From: Thalassospira lucentensis
Lineage (GTDB): Bacteria; Pseudomonadota; Alphaproteobacteria; Rhodospirillales; Thalassospiraceae
DNA length: 64,000 bases
Direction: 5' to 3'
Assembly (NCBI RefSeq): GCF_001613805.1
Contig: NZ_LPVY01000001.1
Location: 1 to 64,000, forward strand
Positions 1 through 8,236 of the stretch are shown here, piece by piece. The first letter of the stretch is position 1, and the number at the start of each line of letters is the position of its first letter. A model generated the notes under the pieces. The model was not told the DNA's origin and did not search any database. It saw only the letters and a program-made list of their open reading frames with translations. The position numbers were made by a program, and so were the translations under genes.

Positions 1-100
1 ACCCCGGCTTACAGGCCATCTGGTTATTTCTTTTTCTGATGCCGATAACAGATCGGCGGGGACCTGCCCCGCCGTCAAATGCGTAATCGCGCGATCCGCC

Positions 101-721
101 TTATCCGCGTTCCGCGATGGATTGCGCGAAATACTTGTCGGCGTCTTCCTGCGTGCCGACGTCAAAATTCCCCGCCGTCTGATCCTTGATGATCTTGCCA
201 AGGGTCGGCATCACCTTGCGGTCAACCTGGCTCTCGATGCTCCAGAGCTTGGAGCGCATCAGCGATTTCGCACAATGCAGGAACGCTTCCTCGACCCGGA
301 TCCTGATCACCGTGATTGGCGGTTTTGGCGTATCGGCAAAATGGGCCAGCAATTCCGGATCATTATGGATTTCCGCCGTGCCATTCACACGCAGCGTATC
401 GTTGAAACCGGGCACGAAAAACAGCATCCCGACTTTCGGGTTTTCCACAATGTTCGACAATGTATCGACACGGTTATTGCCCGGACGATCCGGCATAAGA
501 AGCGTGTTGTCATCAAGCACCTTGATAAAACCCGGCCCGTCGCCACGCGGGCTGACATCGCCATTGCCCTTGGCATCGGCTGATGAAATCACCGCAAAGG
601 GTGCCAGCTCGATGAAATGCCGGCAATGCGGGTCAAGCTTCGGCAGCGCCTTTGAAACCGCCAATTCCATTGGCATTCCATAAATCTCGCGCAGCTTTTC
701 ATGGGTGTCGATTTTTGTCAT
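101..721 (-). CDS. PPOX-fold (pyridoxamine 5'-phosphate oxidase-like) flavoprotein
   Basis: A 206-residue protein of the pyridoxamine-phosphate-oxidase-like split-barrel fold, probably binding FMN. The segment SPRGDGPGF followed by DRPGNNRVDTLSNI and a later FNDTLRVNG matches the conserved core of the MSMEG_1061-type subfamily. Substrate unknown; such proteins are cytoplasmic flavin-dependent oxidoreductases. An in-frame GTG exists at 730, but AAAAGG lies 8 nt before the ATG at 721, so I prefer 721. It ends about 20 bases from a GC-rich hairpin near 52-77. The neighbour upstream is a cysteine hydrolase on the same strand, 56 bases away, so the two may be cotranscribed. Confidence 0.8.
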   Translation of the reverse strand: MTKIDTHEKLREIYGMPMELAVSKALPKLDPHCRHFIELAPFAVISSADAKGNGDVSPRGDGPGFIKVLDDNTLLMPDRPGNNRVDTLSNIVENPKVGMLFFVPGFNDTLRVNGTAEIHNDPELLAHFADTPKPPITVIRIRVEEAFLHCAKSLMRSKLWSIESQVDRKVMPTLGKIIKDQTAGNFDVGTQEDADKYFAQSIAERG

Positions 722-777
722 GGGGCGCACCTTTTGCGGGAATCAGATGGGGAAACTGCGTCACCGTGAAACGCAAG

Positions 778-1344
778 TCAATCGCATTTCCCCCCGATCA
801 CCTGATCTGTCGTGCAAACCTTGGCAAACTCGCCATTCAGGCTCGCCAGCGCCACATCATGCACAAGATCGGCATCAAAAATCCGTCCGTCGGGCAACCT
901 GCGCTCAAACGCAAAACACGCATCGCTGACAATCGTGACCTCAAAGCCAAGGTTCGCCGCCATCCGCGTTGTCGTATTCACGCAATGATCGGTCGATATC
1001 CCGCACAGAACGACCTTTGAAATCCCGCGTGCGCGCAAATCGGCCTCAAGCGCCGTCCCGATAAAGGCCGAATTGACCTGCTTGCCATAAACCGCCTCGT
1101 CATCGGTTGGCGTCGCAAAATCAAGGAATGCATGGCCCGGATGATCGGGATAAAGCCGCGATGTCGGCGTGGTTGAGTCGTGATGCACATGAATGACCGA
1201 TGCGCCCTTTGCCCGCCAATGCGCCAGAAGCCTCGCGCCATTGGCCTCGGCATCCGGGTTGTTGCGCTGCCCCCAATAATCAAGGTCGGCAAAGCCCTGC
1301 TGCCAGTCGATCATGATCAGGGCAGTATTTTCGATTTCGGTCAT
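778..1344 (-). CDS. Isochorismatase-like cysteine hydrolase
   Basis: A 188-residue isochorismatase-fold hydrolase. The family catalytic triad is visible as D13 (MIDWQQGF), K88 (VYGKQVNSAF) and C121 (GISTDHCVNTT). These enzymes hydrolyse amide or vinyl-ether bonds in small molecules such as nicotinamide, ureidoacrylate or isochorismate; the sequence does not tell which. Length is typical. It is divergent from the DJ-1/AraC-type regulator starting at 1444 with about 100 bases between them, an arrangement often seen when the regulator controls the hydrolase. Regulation is inferred only. Confidence 0.85.
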   Translation of the reverse strand: MTEIENTALIMIDWQQGFADLDYWGQRNNPDAEANGARLLAHWRAKGASVIHVHHDSTTPTSRLYPDHPGHAFLDFATPTDDEAVYGKQVNSAFIGTALEADLRARGISKVVLCGISTDHCVNTTTRMAANLGFEVTIVSDACFAFERRLPDGRIFDADLVHDVALASLNGEFAKVCTTDQVIGGKCD

Positions 1345-1443
1345 TATCCATCTCTCCGGCTCATGTGTCTGTTGGGCCTAGATTATCCGATCGCCAAATG
1401 GCATAAATGACAACAACCCCTCATTTCAGGACAAATCCCCTTG

Positions 1444-2448
1444 ATGCCCCGTCTACCCAATCCGCCCCGCCTCCCGCGCCTCATCGTTTTCATCCTCACC
1501 CCGCAAACCGTGATGCTCGATGTCACAGGCCCGCTTCAGGCCTTTCACGAGGCCCGCGATCCGGCAACCGGCACCCCGCTTTATCGCACCATATTGGCCT
1601 CAAGCCACGGCGGCCCGGTCATGACCGATACCGGCATCGCGCTTGATACCGTCGCCCTTGCCGATCTTGATCCGGGCGAAATCCACACCATGATCGCCGC
1701 CGGGTCCGATGAAATGCTTGATGCCCTTGGCGATGCCAATCTGATCGGCTGGCTTGAAAAATACCGGGGTAAAATCACCCGCATCGGGTCGGTCTGTATC
1801 GGGGCGTTTATTCTCGGTGCCGCCGGAATGCTCAATGATCGTGCCTGTGTCACGCACTGGCGCTGGTGCGACCGCCTGCAAGCCATGTTCCCGCAAAGCC
1901 GCGTCGCTCCCGATCCGATCTTTGTCCGCGATGGCCCGGTCTGGACATCGGCCGGGGTAACAACGGGGATTGATATGGCGGTCGCGATGATCGAACAGGA
2001 TCTTGGCCGGGACGCCGCCCTTGCCGTTGCGCGCAGCCTGATCGTGTTTATCCGCCGCCCCGGCGGCCAGTCACAATTCAGTCTGCCGCTCGAACATCAG
2101 GCCAATGACAGCACCGGGCGCTTTGATGATCTGCATGGCTGGATCGCGCAAAACCTTCAAACCCGCCTCGCGGTCGAAGACCTCGCCGAACAGACGGGCA
2201 TGAGCCCGCGCAACTTTTCGCGTACCTATAAATTCGCCACCGGCCTGAGCCCGGCGCGCGCAGTCGAACTGATGCGCCTCGAAGCCGCCAGAACCGCGCT
2301 TGAACAAACCGACAAACGCATCAGCCAGATCGCAATCACCTGTGGCTTTGGCGATGACGAACGCATGCGCCGCTGCTTCGTCAAACATCTGGGTGTGGCG
2401 CCCAGTGACTACCGGCAACGGTTCTCAATTAAGGAATCAACTCGCTGA
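1444..2448 (+). CDS. GlxA-family transcriptional regulator (DJ-1/PfpI + AraC HTH)
   Basis: A 334-residue regulator. The N-terminal DJ-1/PfpI-like domain (about residues 10-195) has the nucleophile-elbow cysteine in GSVCIGAF and a following histidine in CVTHWRW. The C-terminal AraC helix-turn-helix pair (about 235-330) includes LAVEDLAEQTGMSPRNFSR and ISQIAITCGFGDDERMRR. Members of this family regulate amine, amino acid or glycine betaine metabolism; the ligand here is unknown. A TTG at 1441 is immediately followed by ATG at 1444, and I take the ATG. It is divergent from the cysteine hydrolase, its most likely target. Confidence 0.87.
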   Translation: MPRLPNPPRLPRLIVFILTPQTVMLDVTGPLQAFHEARDPATGTPLYRTILASSHGGPVMTDTGIALDTVALADLDPGEIHTMIAAGSDEMLDALGDANLIGWLEKYRGKITRIGSVCIGAFILGAAGMLNDRACVTHWRWCDRLQAMFPQSRVAPDPIFVRDGPVWTSAGVTTGIDMAVAMIEQDLGRDAALAVARSLIVFIRRPGGQSQFSLPLEHQANDSTGRFDDLHGWIAQNLQTRLAVEDLAEQTGMSPRNFSRTYKFATGLSPARAVELMRLEAARTALEQTDKRISQIAITCGFGDDERMRRCFVKHLGVAPSDYRQRFSIKESTR

Positions 2449-2519
2449 AACAATCAAGTTTGTATGATAGTTTTAATTGATAAGAAATGCAGATTTGGAA
2501 GCCACTTGTGTCTCAATCT

Positions 2520-2533
2520 CTCGACGCGTCGAG
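2520..2533. promoter_or_regulatory. 14-bp perfect palindrome before the HEPN gene
   Basis: CTCGACGCGTCGAG is a perfect palindrome 20 bases before the ATG of the HEPN protein, just ahead of its GGAG ribosome binding site at 2543-2546. It could be an operator for that gene. No T-tract follows, so it is unlikely to be a terminator of the preceding regulator. Confidence 0.35.
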
Positions 2534-2553
2534 GAATTTAACGGAGCAAATGA

Positions 2554-3753
2554 ATGTCGTTAGATGATTCGAAAAAAAACAAAAGAAAAGATTCGGACAT
2601 CAGCCGCTCAACTGCTGAAAGTGTTTTGAATAGAGAGCTGGGCGTAACGAAGAGGTTACTGGATACAGCAGGGTACAATTTCACGCAATCAGCCAGCCAA
2701 GAACTTCATAGAAAAGTCCAATCGCTTATCCCCAGATTTACCGGATTTCAAGATCACCCGGCACTCAAACTATCGCGGGAGATCGGTGAATACTCCCGAA
2801 GTATCTGTAACACTCCCGAAATTGCTGCGGCTGGGAATCTCTTCAAGCAACTCGAAGAGAGCCATTTCTTCTTAATTGTCCGACAACTTGAAGAGAGCCC
2901 CTTTTTCGCAATTACACGGCAAGTTGGATTAGTTGCAGAAAGTATTGAGTCAAGACTGAAACATCTTAGCGCACCAGCTATGGCAATCTCCAATTTGTCG
3001 AATTCAATTTCCGGTTACCTTAAACTGGAGATCATTGGCAACATTCTTCTCGAACAACAAACATATGAAGAAAAGGTAGTCGACGCATTTCGACTGGAAT
3101 TCGGTGACTGGCGTGACCCGATCACATTCCGCGAGGAAGCGTCAGAAAATACTCGCCGCAGCTTGTATGAGAAACAAGGTTTTGATGAAGAACTGGTTGA
3201 TTTTTCAGATGAAGGCTTCGGTGAAATAATCGAAGTCACTAATATCAAGCGGCCGCTATCGGAAATCGAAAATATTTTCGGCCCACTCATACCAGAAGGC
3301 ATGTCAGACAGAGCCTCTACCAGTGAGCACGAGAGACAAGCTTACGATTGGTTACGTTCTTTGGAAACTGCCATAAGAATTTTTATCGATAAAGTAATGC
3401 ACAGAGCCTTTGGAGAAGATTGGCCCAAACACCGACTGCCAAACAACTTGTACAAAGACTGGTGCGAGAAACGACACCAATCAACCCAAAATGGCTACCC
3501 ACCAAGGCCAATCATCGACTACGCTGATTTTAGCGACTACCTTCGCATTATAGAGAAAAAAGACAACTGGGGTTCCGTATTCTCAAGCTATTGGGTCCGA
3601 CAGGAGGATATAAGGGAAAGTTTCCAGAGATTACGTGCTGCACGCAATAACACCATGCATGCTCGAGCAGTACTAAAAGAAGACCTTATTATCATCTACT
3701 CAGAAGGGAGACGGGTATTTCAGGTTTTAGCCAAAGAATGGACAAAAAAGTGA
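2554..3753 (+). CDS. Swt1-like HEPN domain protein (candidate RNase / defence gene)
   Basis: A 399-residue protein. The C-terminal part (about 263-395) resembles the Swt1-type HEPN domain: an amphipathic start (LRSLETAIRIFIDKVMHRAF), the block IIDYADFSDYLRII (320-333), NW at 338-339, and the HEPN R-x4-H motif RNNTMH at R364-H369. HEPN proteins with this motif are often metal-independent RNases in toxin-antitoxin, Abi or other defence systems. The N-terminal 260 residues are helical and unassigned; a 12-residue unit is repeated at 99-110 and 111-122. The gene is visibly richer in A+T than its neighbours and uses AGA, ATA and TTA freely, suggesting transfer. The start is fixed by GGAG 7 nt upstream. 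No partner antitoxin gene is adjacent. Confidence 0.72.
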   Translation: MSLDDSKKNKRKDSDISRSTAESVLNRELGVTKRLLDTAGYNFTQSASQELHRKVQSLIPRFTGFQDHPALKLSREIGEYSRSICNTPEIAAAGNLFKQLEESHFFLIVRQLEESPFFAITRQVGLVAESIESRLKHLSAPAMAISNLSNSISGYLKLEIIGNILLEQQTYEEKVVDAFRLEFGDWRDPITFREEASENTRRSLYEKQGFDEELVDFSDEGFGEIIEVTNIKRPLSEIENIFGPLIPEGMSDRASTSEHERQAYDWLRSLETAIRIFIDKVMHRAFGEDWPKHRLPNNLYKDWCEKRHQSTQNGYPPRPIIDYADFSDYLRIIEKKDNWGSVFSSYWVRQEDIRESFQRLRAARNNTMHARAVLKEDLIIIYSEGRRVFQVLAKEWTKK

Positions 3754-3770
3754 AGAATAGATCGAATATC

Positions 3771-3787
3771 AGGATCGATACGATCCT
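3771..3787. terminator. Weak hairpin between convergent genes
   Basis: AGGATCG and CGATCCT form a 7-bp stem with a 3-nt loop between the HEPN gene (+) and corA (-). No T-run follows directly on either strand, so terminator function is uncertain. Confidence 0.3.
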
Positions 3788-3817
3788 ATCTACCCATTAA
3801 CGACAGCTTGACCTAAC

Positions 3818-4864
3818 CTAAAGCCACCCCTTCCGCTTGAAATACCAAAGCGGAAGAACCGCCGACAGCACCATCAACCCAATCGCCAGCGGATAGCCAA
3901 ACTGCCAGTCGAGTTCCGGCATGACCTCGAAATTCATGCCATAAATGCTCGCAATCAGGGTCGGCGGCAGAAATGCCGCTGCCGCGACCGAGAAAATCTT
4001 GATGATATTGTTCTGTTCCAGATTGATCATGCCCAGCGTCGCATCAAGCAGGAACGTGACCTTGTTGGCGATGAAATTGGCATGTTCGGTGATCGATACG
4101 ATATCGCGGGAAATGGTTTTAAGCCGCGTCTTGGCATCCTTTTTAAGCCGCGTCTGCGTCGACAGAAACAGCCCCAGCCGATGCAGGTTCAGCAAGCTGT
4201 CCTTGGCCTTGCCCGAAAGGTTCCCGGCCCGCCCGATGCGGCGCAAAACCGCCCGGTGATCCTGATCGTGGGCCGGGTCATCGGGATTGGCAAAAACGAT
4301 GTTTGATAACCCTTCAAGGTCGGCGGCTGCCTGCTCCATGATATCGGCCAGCCGGTCGACAATCTGTTCCAGCAACCCGAACAGAACCGCCTCGGCACTC
4401 GATGCCAGCGACGGGCTGCGATTGACCCGGCGGATAAAGGTCTTGAACGGCACCGGATCGGCATAACGCAGCGTGATCAGGGTCTTTTTGACCAGGATAA
4501 AGGTGATCGCGGTCGTTTCCGGCTCGTCACTATTGGCCTTGTTAAGCACCGATACCGTCATGAAAAGCGCGCCGTCTTCGTCATACAACCGCGATGAAAG
4601 CTCGATCTCCTGCATTTCCTCACGGGTCGGGACTTCGATATCGAACCGCTTCTCGATCTCGTGGATTTCGTCATCGGACGGGTTCAAAAGGTCGATCCAG
4701 ACCGGCGTGCGTTCCGCCTTTGGCGGCTTTGCCACACTTTCCGCAGCACTGATTTCGCCCTCAACGGCGTCACCGCCGACCGGTGCAGCATCGTCCGCCG
4801 GTGCCGCCGTATCGTCCGACGGGGTCCGGGCCGGGGCAAAAAACTCGTTGCTGTCCATGGTCAC
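3818..4864 (-). CDS. corA: CorA-family magnesium/divalent cation transporter
   Basis: A 348-residue inner-membrane channel of the CorA family. The signature YGMNF (GMN at 309-311) ends the first transmembrane helix (about 289-307), the loop is acidic (EVMPELDW), and a second helix (about 323-341) is followed by the basic end KRKGW. The long cytoplasmic N-terminal domain forms the funnel that senses and conducts Mg2+ or Co2+ in pentamers. The first 50 residues are Ala/Pro/Asp-rich and probably disordered. A second ATG two codons in is an alternative start. Its convergent neighbour is the HEPN gene; it does not appear to be in an operon. Confidence 0.92.
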   Translation of the reverse strand: MTMDSNEFFAPARTPSDDTAAPADDAAPVGGDAVEGEISAAESVAKPPKAERTPVWIDLLNPSDDEIHEIEKRFDIEVPTREEMQEIELSSRLYDEDGALFMTVSVLNKANSDEPETTAITFILVKKTLITLRYADPVPFKTFIRRVNRSPSLASSAEAVLFGLLEQIVDRLADIMEQAAADLEGLSNIVFANPDDPAHDQDHRAVLRRIGRAGNLSGKAKDSLLNLHRLGLFLSTQTRLKKDAKTRLKTISRDIVSITEHANFIANKVTFLLDATLGMINLEQNNIIKIFSVAAAAFLPPTLIASIYGMNFEVMPELDWQFGYPLAIGLMVLSAVLPLWYFKRKGWL

Positions 4865-5022
4865 TCTCCATCCGCGCCAGATTACTGGATATTACCAGAT
4901 ACCTGCCCGATACCGGTCTATTTGGGGCTTGTGCGTTTCATGTCATATGCCCGGCGGGCATGTTTTGTCACGCGCCAAGCCATGACAAATCGGTTAAACG
5001 CCCCCGGGGCGCGGCATCCCCG

Positions 5023-5781
5023 CTATTGAAACGGTAAAACCGTTTGAAACTCAAACGGATCAATGTCCGGATCGTTCCCGCGCTTTTCATCAAACTGCGC
5101 CTTGGCATAGGTCAGGAACTCATCCTTGCTGATCATTTTGTCAGAATTGGCATCAACACCGCCAAACAGCAATTCCAGCCGCCGGCTTTCGGTCCGCAGC
5201 CGCTGCCGGTTGGCCTCCGGCGATCCCGGCAATGCCTCGACCGCGGCAAATTCACGCCCCACCAGAACACTATCGCCATTGATATCACGCCGCCGAAACA
5301 TCCAGCTCGCATAGGACGCGGCCTCGTCGGCACTGATGCGCGCATCGTGATCCATATCGATTGGATGATATTGCTGGCGATACATTGTCACCTGTTCCGG
5401 GATGCCGGTTGCAGCAGCGCTCGCCGCATTCTGCTTTGCCAGCGCCTTGGCAATCGCATCCTCAAGCCCCGGAATGGCCGCCGCACCCGTGCTGCCGGTG
5501 CCGGCACCCGTTGGCACACCCTCGCCATCCTCAAGCCCGCCCAACCCGTTAAGCGCACCAAGCCCGCCAAGCCCGAACTGCCCCATCAATTGCGGATTGT
5601 TCTGCAATTGCTGCATGATCAGGGGCAATAACTGGCGCATTTCCGGCGATGTGACCTCGGGCGAAATCGTCGCACTGCCCTTGTCCAACTGAAGGCTTTG
5701 GGCATGCACCGGCGCCCGAATGCCAAAAACTGCCACCAGGGCACAAGTCATTAACAATATGGCAGCTTTTTTCCGCAACAC
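5023..5781 (-). CDS. Exported EF-hand calcium-binding protein
   Basis: A protein of about 252 residues with a signal peptide (basic VLRKKAA start, hydrophobic LLMTCALVAVFGI, then VHAQS cleavage-like site). Three EF-hand-like loops follow in the C-terminal half: DMDHDARISADE, DINGDSVLVGRE and DANSDKMISKDE, the last a textbook 12-residue loop. The middle is rich in Gly, Leu and Asn. Probably a periplasmic or secreted calcium binder of unknown role. Reading can be extended to 5865, but AAGGGA sits just ahead of GTG 5781 and TTG 5778, and only these starts place the signal peptide at the N terminus. It is divergent from mraZ across a 520-base gap. Confidence 0.75.
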   Translation of the reverse strand: MLRKKAAILLMTCALVAVFGIRAPVHAQSLQLDKGSATISPEVTSPEMRQLLPLIMQQLQNNPQLMGQFGLGGLGALNGLGGLEDGEGVPTGAGTGSTGAAAIPGLEDAIAKALAKQNAASAAATGIPEQVTMYRQQYHPIDMDHDARISADEAASYASWMFRRRDINGDSVLVGREFAAVEALPGSPEANRQRLRTESRRLELLFGGVDANSDKMISKDEFLTYAKAQFDEKRGNDPDIDPFEFQTVLPFQ

Positions 5782-6005
5782 TCGTTCCCTTCGCCTGTCC
5801 TGACGCCGCCCCGCATCAGGATCACCATCATAGCATATCAGCACGGACCGGATCGCGGGCAACATTGCCCCATCAAAACCGATTAACGATCAAATGCCAA
5901 TCCCCGAAGCCGGGATCGGTCCCCAAACCGGATCATCGCCATGTTGCGTGAAATGCCTCTCCGTCATCCCGTCACATCCCATGCAGGACAAAAATGGTCT
6001 GCGCA

Positions 6006-6051
6006 TGGATTTGCATGGGCGGGCATGGGGACGCGTGTGGGTTTTGATGGG
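6006..6051 (+). promoter_or_regulatory. Forward array of MraZ-type TGGG boxes
   Basis: TGGA at 6006, TGGG at 6016 and 6026 and TGTG at 6036 fall in a 10-base phase; two further TGGG at 6038 and 6048 are also 10 bases apart but shifted by 2. MraZ is known to bind TGGGN boxes separated by 5 bases. The array lies about 250 bases before mraZ and could serve mraZ or the divergent EF-hand gene. Confidence 0.5.
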
Positions 6052-6154
6052 CGAGAGCCGAAAATCACCCGGAAAACGGTTACTTTTGGCCCATTTGCCC
6101 CCCATTCCGATATGTCCCAAAGCCGCAGGAAACCACATTATTACCCTATTTGAT

Positions 6155-6198
6155 CCCATCAATTCCCATTGACCCCCATCAAAACCCATGGTACCCCA
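6155..6198 (-). promoter_or_regulatory. Five-unit MraZ operator array
   Basis: CCCA (TGGG on the minus strand) occurs at 6155, 6165, 6175, 6185 and 6195, an exact 10-base period over five units. This is the arrangement described for MraZ autoregulation (TGGG boxes with one helical turn spacing), but with five units instead of the usual three or so. It lies 106-149 bases before the GTG start of mraZ, where it could control dcw transcription. Confidence 0.75.
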
Positions 6199-6303
6199 TA
6201 ACTAGGCACATTTACGGTGTCATGCGGGGCATATCCATTTCGACGCGGAAACTGATCATTCTCTGGCGGTTCGAAATGGGTTTTTGATCAGGGGAATGGC
6301 GAA

Positions 6304-6825
6304 GTGCTGTTCACAGGAACGCACATTCACAAGCTGGACCGAAAAGGGCGCGTCTCCGTGCCCAAGCGGTTCCGTGCGACCCTGGAACGCGAAACCTTCG
6401 CTGGCATCTATCTGTATCAATCCCACAAGGAAGCCGCCCTTGAAGGCTGTGGCGAAAGCCACATGGACCGCATTGCCGCGTCGATTGACGAACTGGCCAT
6501 GTTCTCGGACGAGGCAGATGACCTTGCCGATACCATTCTTGGCGCATCCCACATGCTGCCGTTTGACGGCGAAGGCCGCATCATTCTGCCCCCGGAACTG
6601 ATCGAATTCGCCCGCATCGAAGATCAGGTCGCCTTTGTCGGCCGTGGCCGCACCTTCCGCATCTGGAACCCGGAAATCTTCAAACCGCTACAGGATGCAA
6701 GCCGCACCCGCACCTTCAATCGCGGATCGACCCTCAAACTGAAACCGGCATCCGATTTCGCGCCGGGCAGCCGCCCCGCTGCCCCGACCGGCGAAATCGC
6801 CCCGGATGAAGAGGGAGACGCGTAA
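6304..6825 (+). CDS. mraZ: Transcriptional regulator MraZ
   Basis: A 173-residue protein with two AbrB-like MraZ repeats: HKLDRKGRVSVPKRFR near residue 9 and MLPFDGEGRIILPPEL near residue 82, each with the family D-x-x-GR core. MraZ forms ring-like oligomers, binds TGGG repeats before its own gene and represses the dcw operon. The C-terminal tail is longer than in the about 150-residue E. coli protein and is Pro/Asp-rich. The GTG start is supported by AGGGGA 8 nt upstream. It is the first gene of the dcw cluster, and its TAA shares one base with the rsmH ATG, implying coupling. Confidence 0.95.
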   Translation: MLFTGTHIHKLDRKGRVSVPKRFRATLERETFAGIYLYQSHKEAALEGCGESHMDRIAASIDELAMFSDEADDLADTILGASHMLPFDGEGRIILPPELIEFARIEDQVAFVGRGRTFRIWNPEIFKPLQDASRTRTFNRGSTLKLKPASDFAPGSRPAAPTGEIAPDEEGDA

Positions 6826-7808
6826 TGAGCATCCATGACCTCAGCTTCGCCACAGGCGATGGCCCGCACAAACCGGTGCTGTTGCGCGAAGTTCTCGATG
6901 CCCTGTCCCCCGGGGCGGGCGAGATCATGGTGGACGGAACTTTTGGCGCGGGTGGATATTCCCGCGCCATTCTCGATCATGCGGACTGCGAACTTTACGC
7001 CATCGACCGCGACCCGACCGCCGTTGCCACCGGCAAGGCCATGGAAGCCGATTATGCCAATCGCTTCCACATGGTCGAAGGCTGCTTTGGCGATATGGGC
7101 TCCCTTCTGCCCGCCGCTGGCGTGGATCAGGTGGACGGCATCGTCCTTGATATCGGTGTATCTTCCATGCAGCTTGATCAGGCCGACCGCGGATTTTCCT
7201 TCCGCGAAGACGGGCCACTGGATATGCGCATGTCGATGTCCGGCCCGACCGCGGCCGATTTCGTCAATACCGCCGATGAAGAAGACATCGCCAATGTCAT
7301 CTATCGTTATGGCGAGGAACGCGCATCGCGCAAGGTCGCGCACAAGATCGTTGAAATGCGCGCCGAGGCACCCTTTGAAACCACCCTGCAACTGGCCCGC
7401 GCGGTCCGCTCTGTCGTGCGCAAATCCAAGGACGGCATTGATCCCGCCACCCGCACCTTCCAGGGGCTTCGCATTTACGTCAATGACGAGCTCGGCGAAC
7501 TTGAACGCGCCATGCAGGCGGCTGAAAACCTGCTCAAACCGGGTGGCCGTCTGGTGGTCGTGACCTTCCATTCGCTCGAAGACCGCAGTGTCAAAACCTT
7601 CATGAAGGAACGCTCGGGCGATCCGTCGAAAATGTCGCGCCGCCTTCCGGGCGAGCCAGAGGTCGCAACCCCGACCTTCACCACCATCACGCGCAAGGCC
7701 GTGACCGCGCAAAAGGACGAACTGCGCGCCAATCCGCGTGCGCGATCGGCCAAACTGCGTGCGGTTGCCCGTAACGAACAGCCCCCAATGACAGGAGGTC
7801 GCAAATGA
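6825..7808 (+). CDS. rsmH: 16S rRNA (cytosine1402-N4)-methyltransferase RsmH
   Basis: A 327-residue SAM-dependent methyltransferase that modifies C1402 N4 in the decoding centre of 16S rRNA. The entry HKPVLLREVLDAL, the SAM loop VDGTFGAGGYSRAIL (about 37-51) and the block VLDIGVSSMQLDQADRGFSF are typical of MraW/RsmH. FQGLRIYVNDEL and VVVTFHSLEDR mark the catalytic and C-terminal core. It overlaps mraZ by one base and ftsL by four (ATGA), so translation is coupled in the dcw operon. Confidence 0.96.
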   Translation: MSIHDLSFATGDGPHKPVLLREVLDALSPGAGEIMVDGTFGAGGYSRAILDHADCELYAIDRDPTAVATGKAMEADYANRFHMVEGCFGDMGSLLPAAGVDQVDGIVLDIGVSSMQLDQADRGFSFREDGPLDMRMSMSGPTAADFVNTADEEDIANVIYRYGEERASRKVAHKIVEMRAEAPFETTLQLARAVRSVVRKSKDGIDPATRTFQGLRIYVNDELGELERAMQAAENLLKPGGRLVVVTFHSLEDRSVKTFMKERSGDPSKMSRRLPGEPEVATPTFTTITRKAVTAQKDELRANPRARSAKLRAVARNEQPPMTGGRK

Positions 7809-8236
7809 CACGTGCCATGACCTTTATCGGGCTGTTTCTGACCATCGTTATCGGGGCGGGCACCTATTGGGTGTCGCACGAAGTCGAACGCCTTGAAAAA
7901 CAGTATGCCGTCATCCAGTCGGACATCCTCAACGAACAGGAAACCATCCACGTCCTCGACGCGGAATGGAGCTACCTGAACAGTCCGCAGCGTGTTGAAA
8001 CGCTCGCCAACACCTATCTCAAGCTTGATCAGATCACCCCGCTTCAGATGGCAAGCATCAATGACCTGCCTGAAAATGCCGATCTGCATCAATACCGTCT
8101 TGATAAATTCGGCGAGGCCGTGGCCTTCCTGCCGGTACCGCGTGCGCGCCCCGATGAACTGGCCCCGGACGAAGCCGCCGAAGCCATGATCATCAATTCC
8201 CCGTCGCTTGCCAGCGTTCAGGAGGGCGGAGAATGA
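7805..8236 (+). CDS. ftsL: Cell division protein FtsL
   Basis: A 143-residue bitopic protein: one transmembrane helix close to the N terminus (FIGLFLTIVIGAGTYWVSHEV), then a periplasmic coiled-coil region (residues about 25-60) ending in LNSPQRVETLANTYLKLDQI, the conserved LtsP-type end of FtsL. FtsL forms the FtsQLB regulatory complex that activates FtsW-FtsI septal synthesis. The C-terminal 50 residues, acidic and Pro-rich, exceed the usual length, as is common in alphaproteobacteria. ATGA overlaps link it to rsmH before and ftsI after. Confidence 0.88.
   Translation: MTRAMTFIGLFLTIVIGAGTYWVSHEVERLEKQYAVIQSDILNEQETIHVLDAEWSYLNSPQRVETLANTYLKLDQITPLQMASINDLPENADLHQYRLDKFGEAVAFLPVPRARPDELAPDEAAEAMIINSPSLASVQEGGE

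Larger units (their letters stand above)
5782..6303. other. Regulatory gap between the EF-hand gene and mraZ
   Basis: No credible gene is present in these 522 bases. The region holds two phased TGGG/CCCA arrays (6006-6051 and 6155-6198), extra CCCA units at 5978, 6090, 6101 and 6116, and the mraZ ribosome binding site AGGGGA (6290-6295). TTGACC at 6169-6174 resembles a -35 element inside the second array, but I see no convincing -10 at the right distance. Confidence 0.6.

Noticed and set aside
52-77. Terminator after the PPOX-like gene
   Set aside because: GGCGGGG/CCCCGCC can pair, but no T-run follows on the minus strand; left uncalled.
5894-6189. Short open frames in the mraZ leader, both strands
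   Set aside because: They run through the phased MraZ boxes and lack ribosome binding sites; the region reads as regulatory DNA.
6624-7811. 395-codon minus-strand open frame opposite mraZ/rsmH
   Set aside because: Shadow of GC-rich coding sequence; rsmH on the other strand has full family motifs and operon overlaps.
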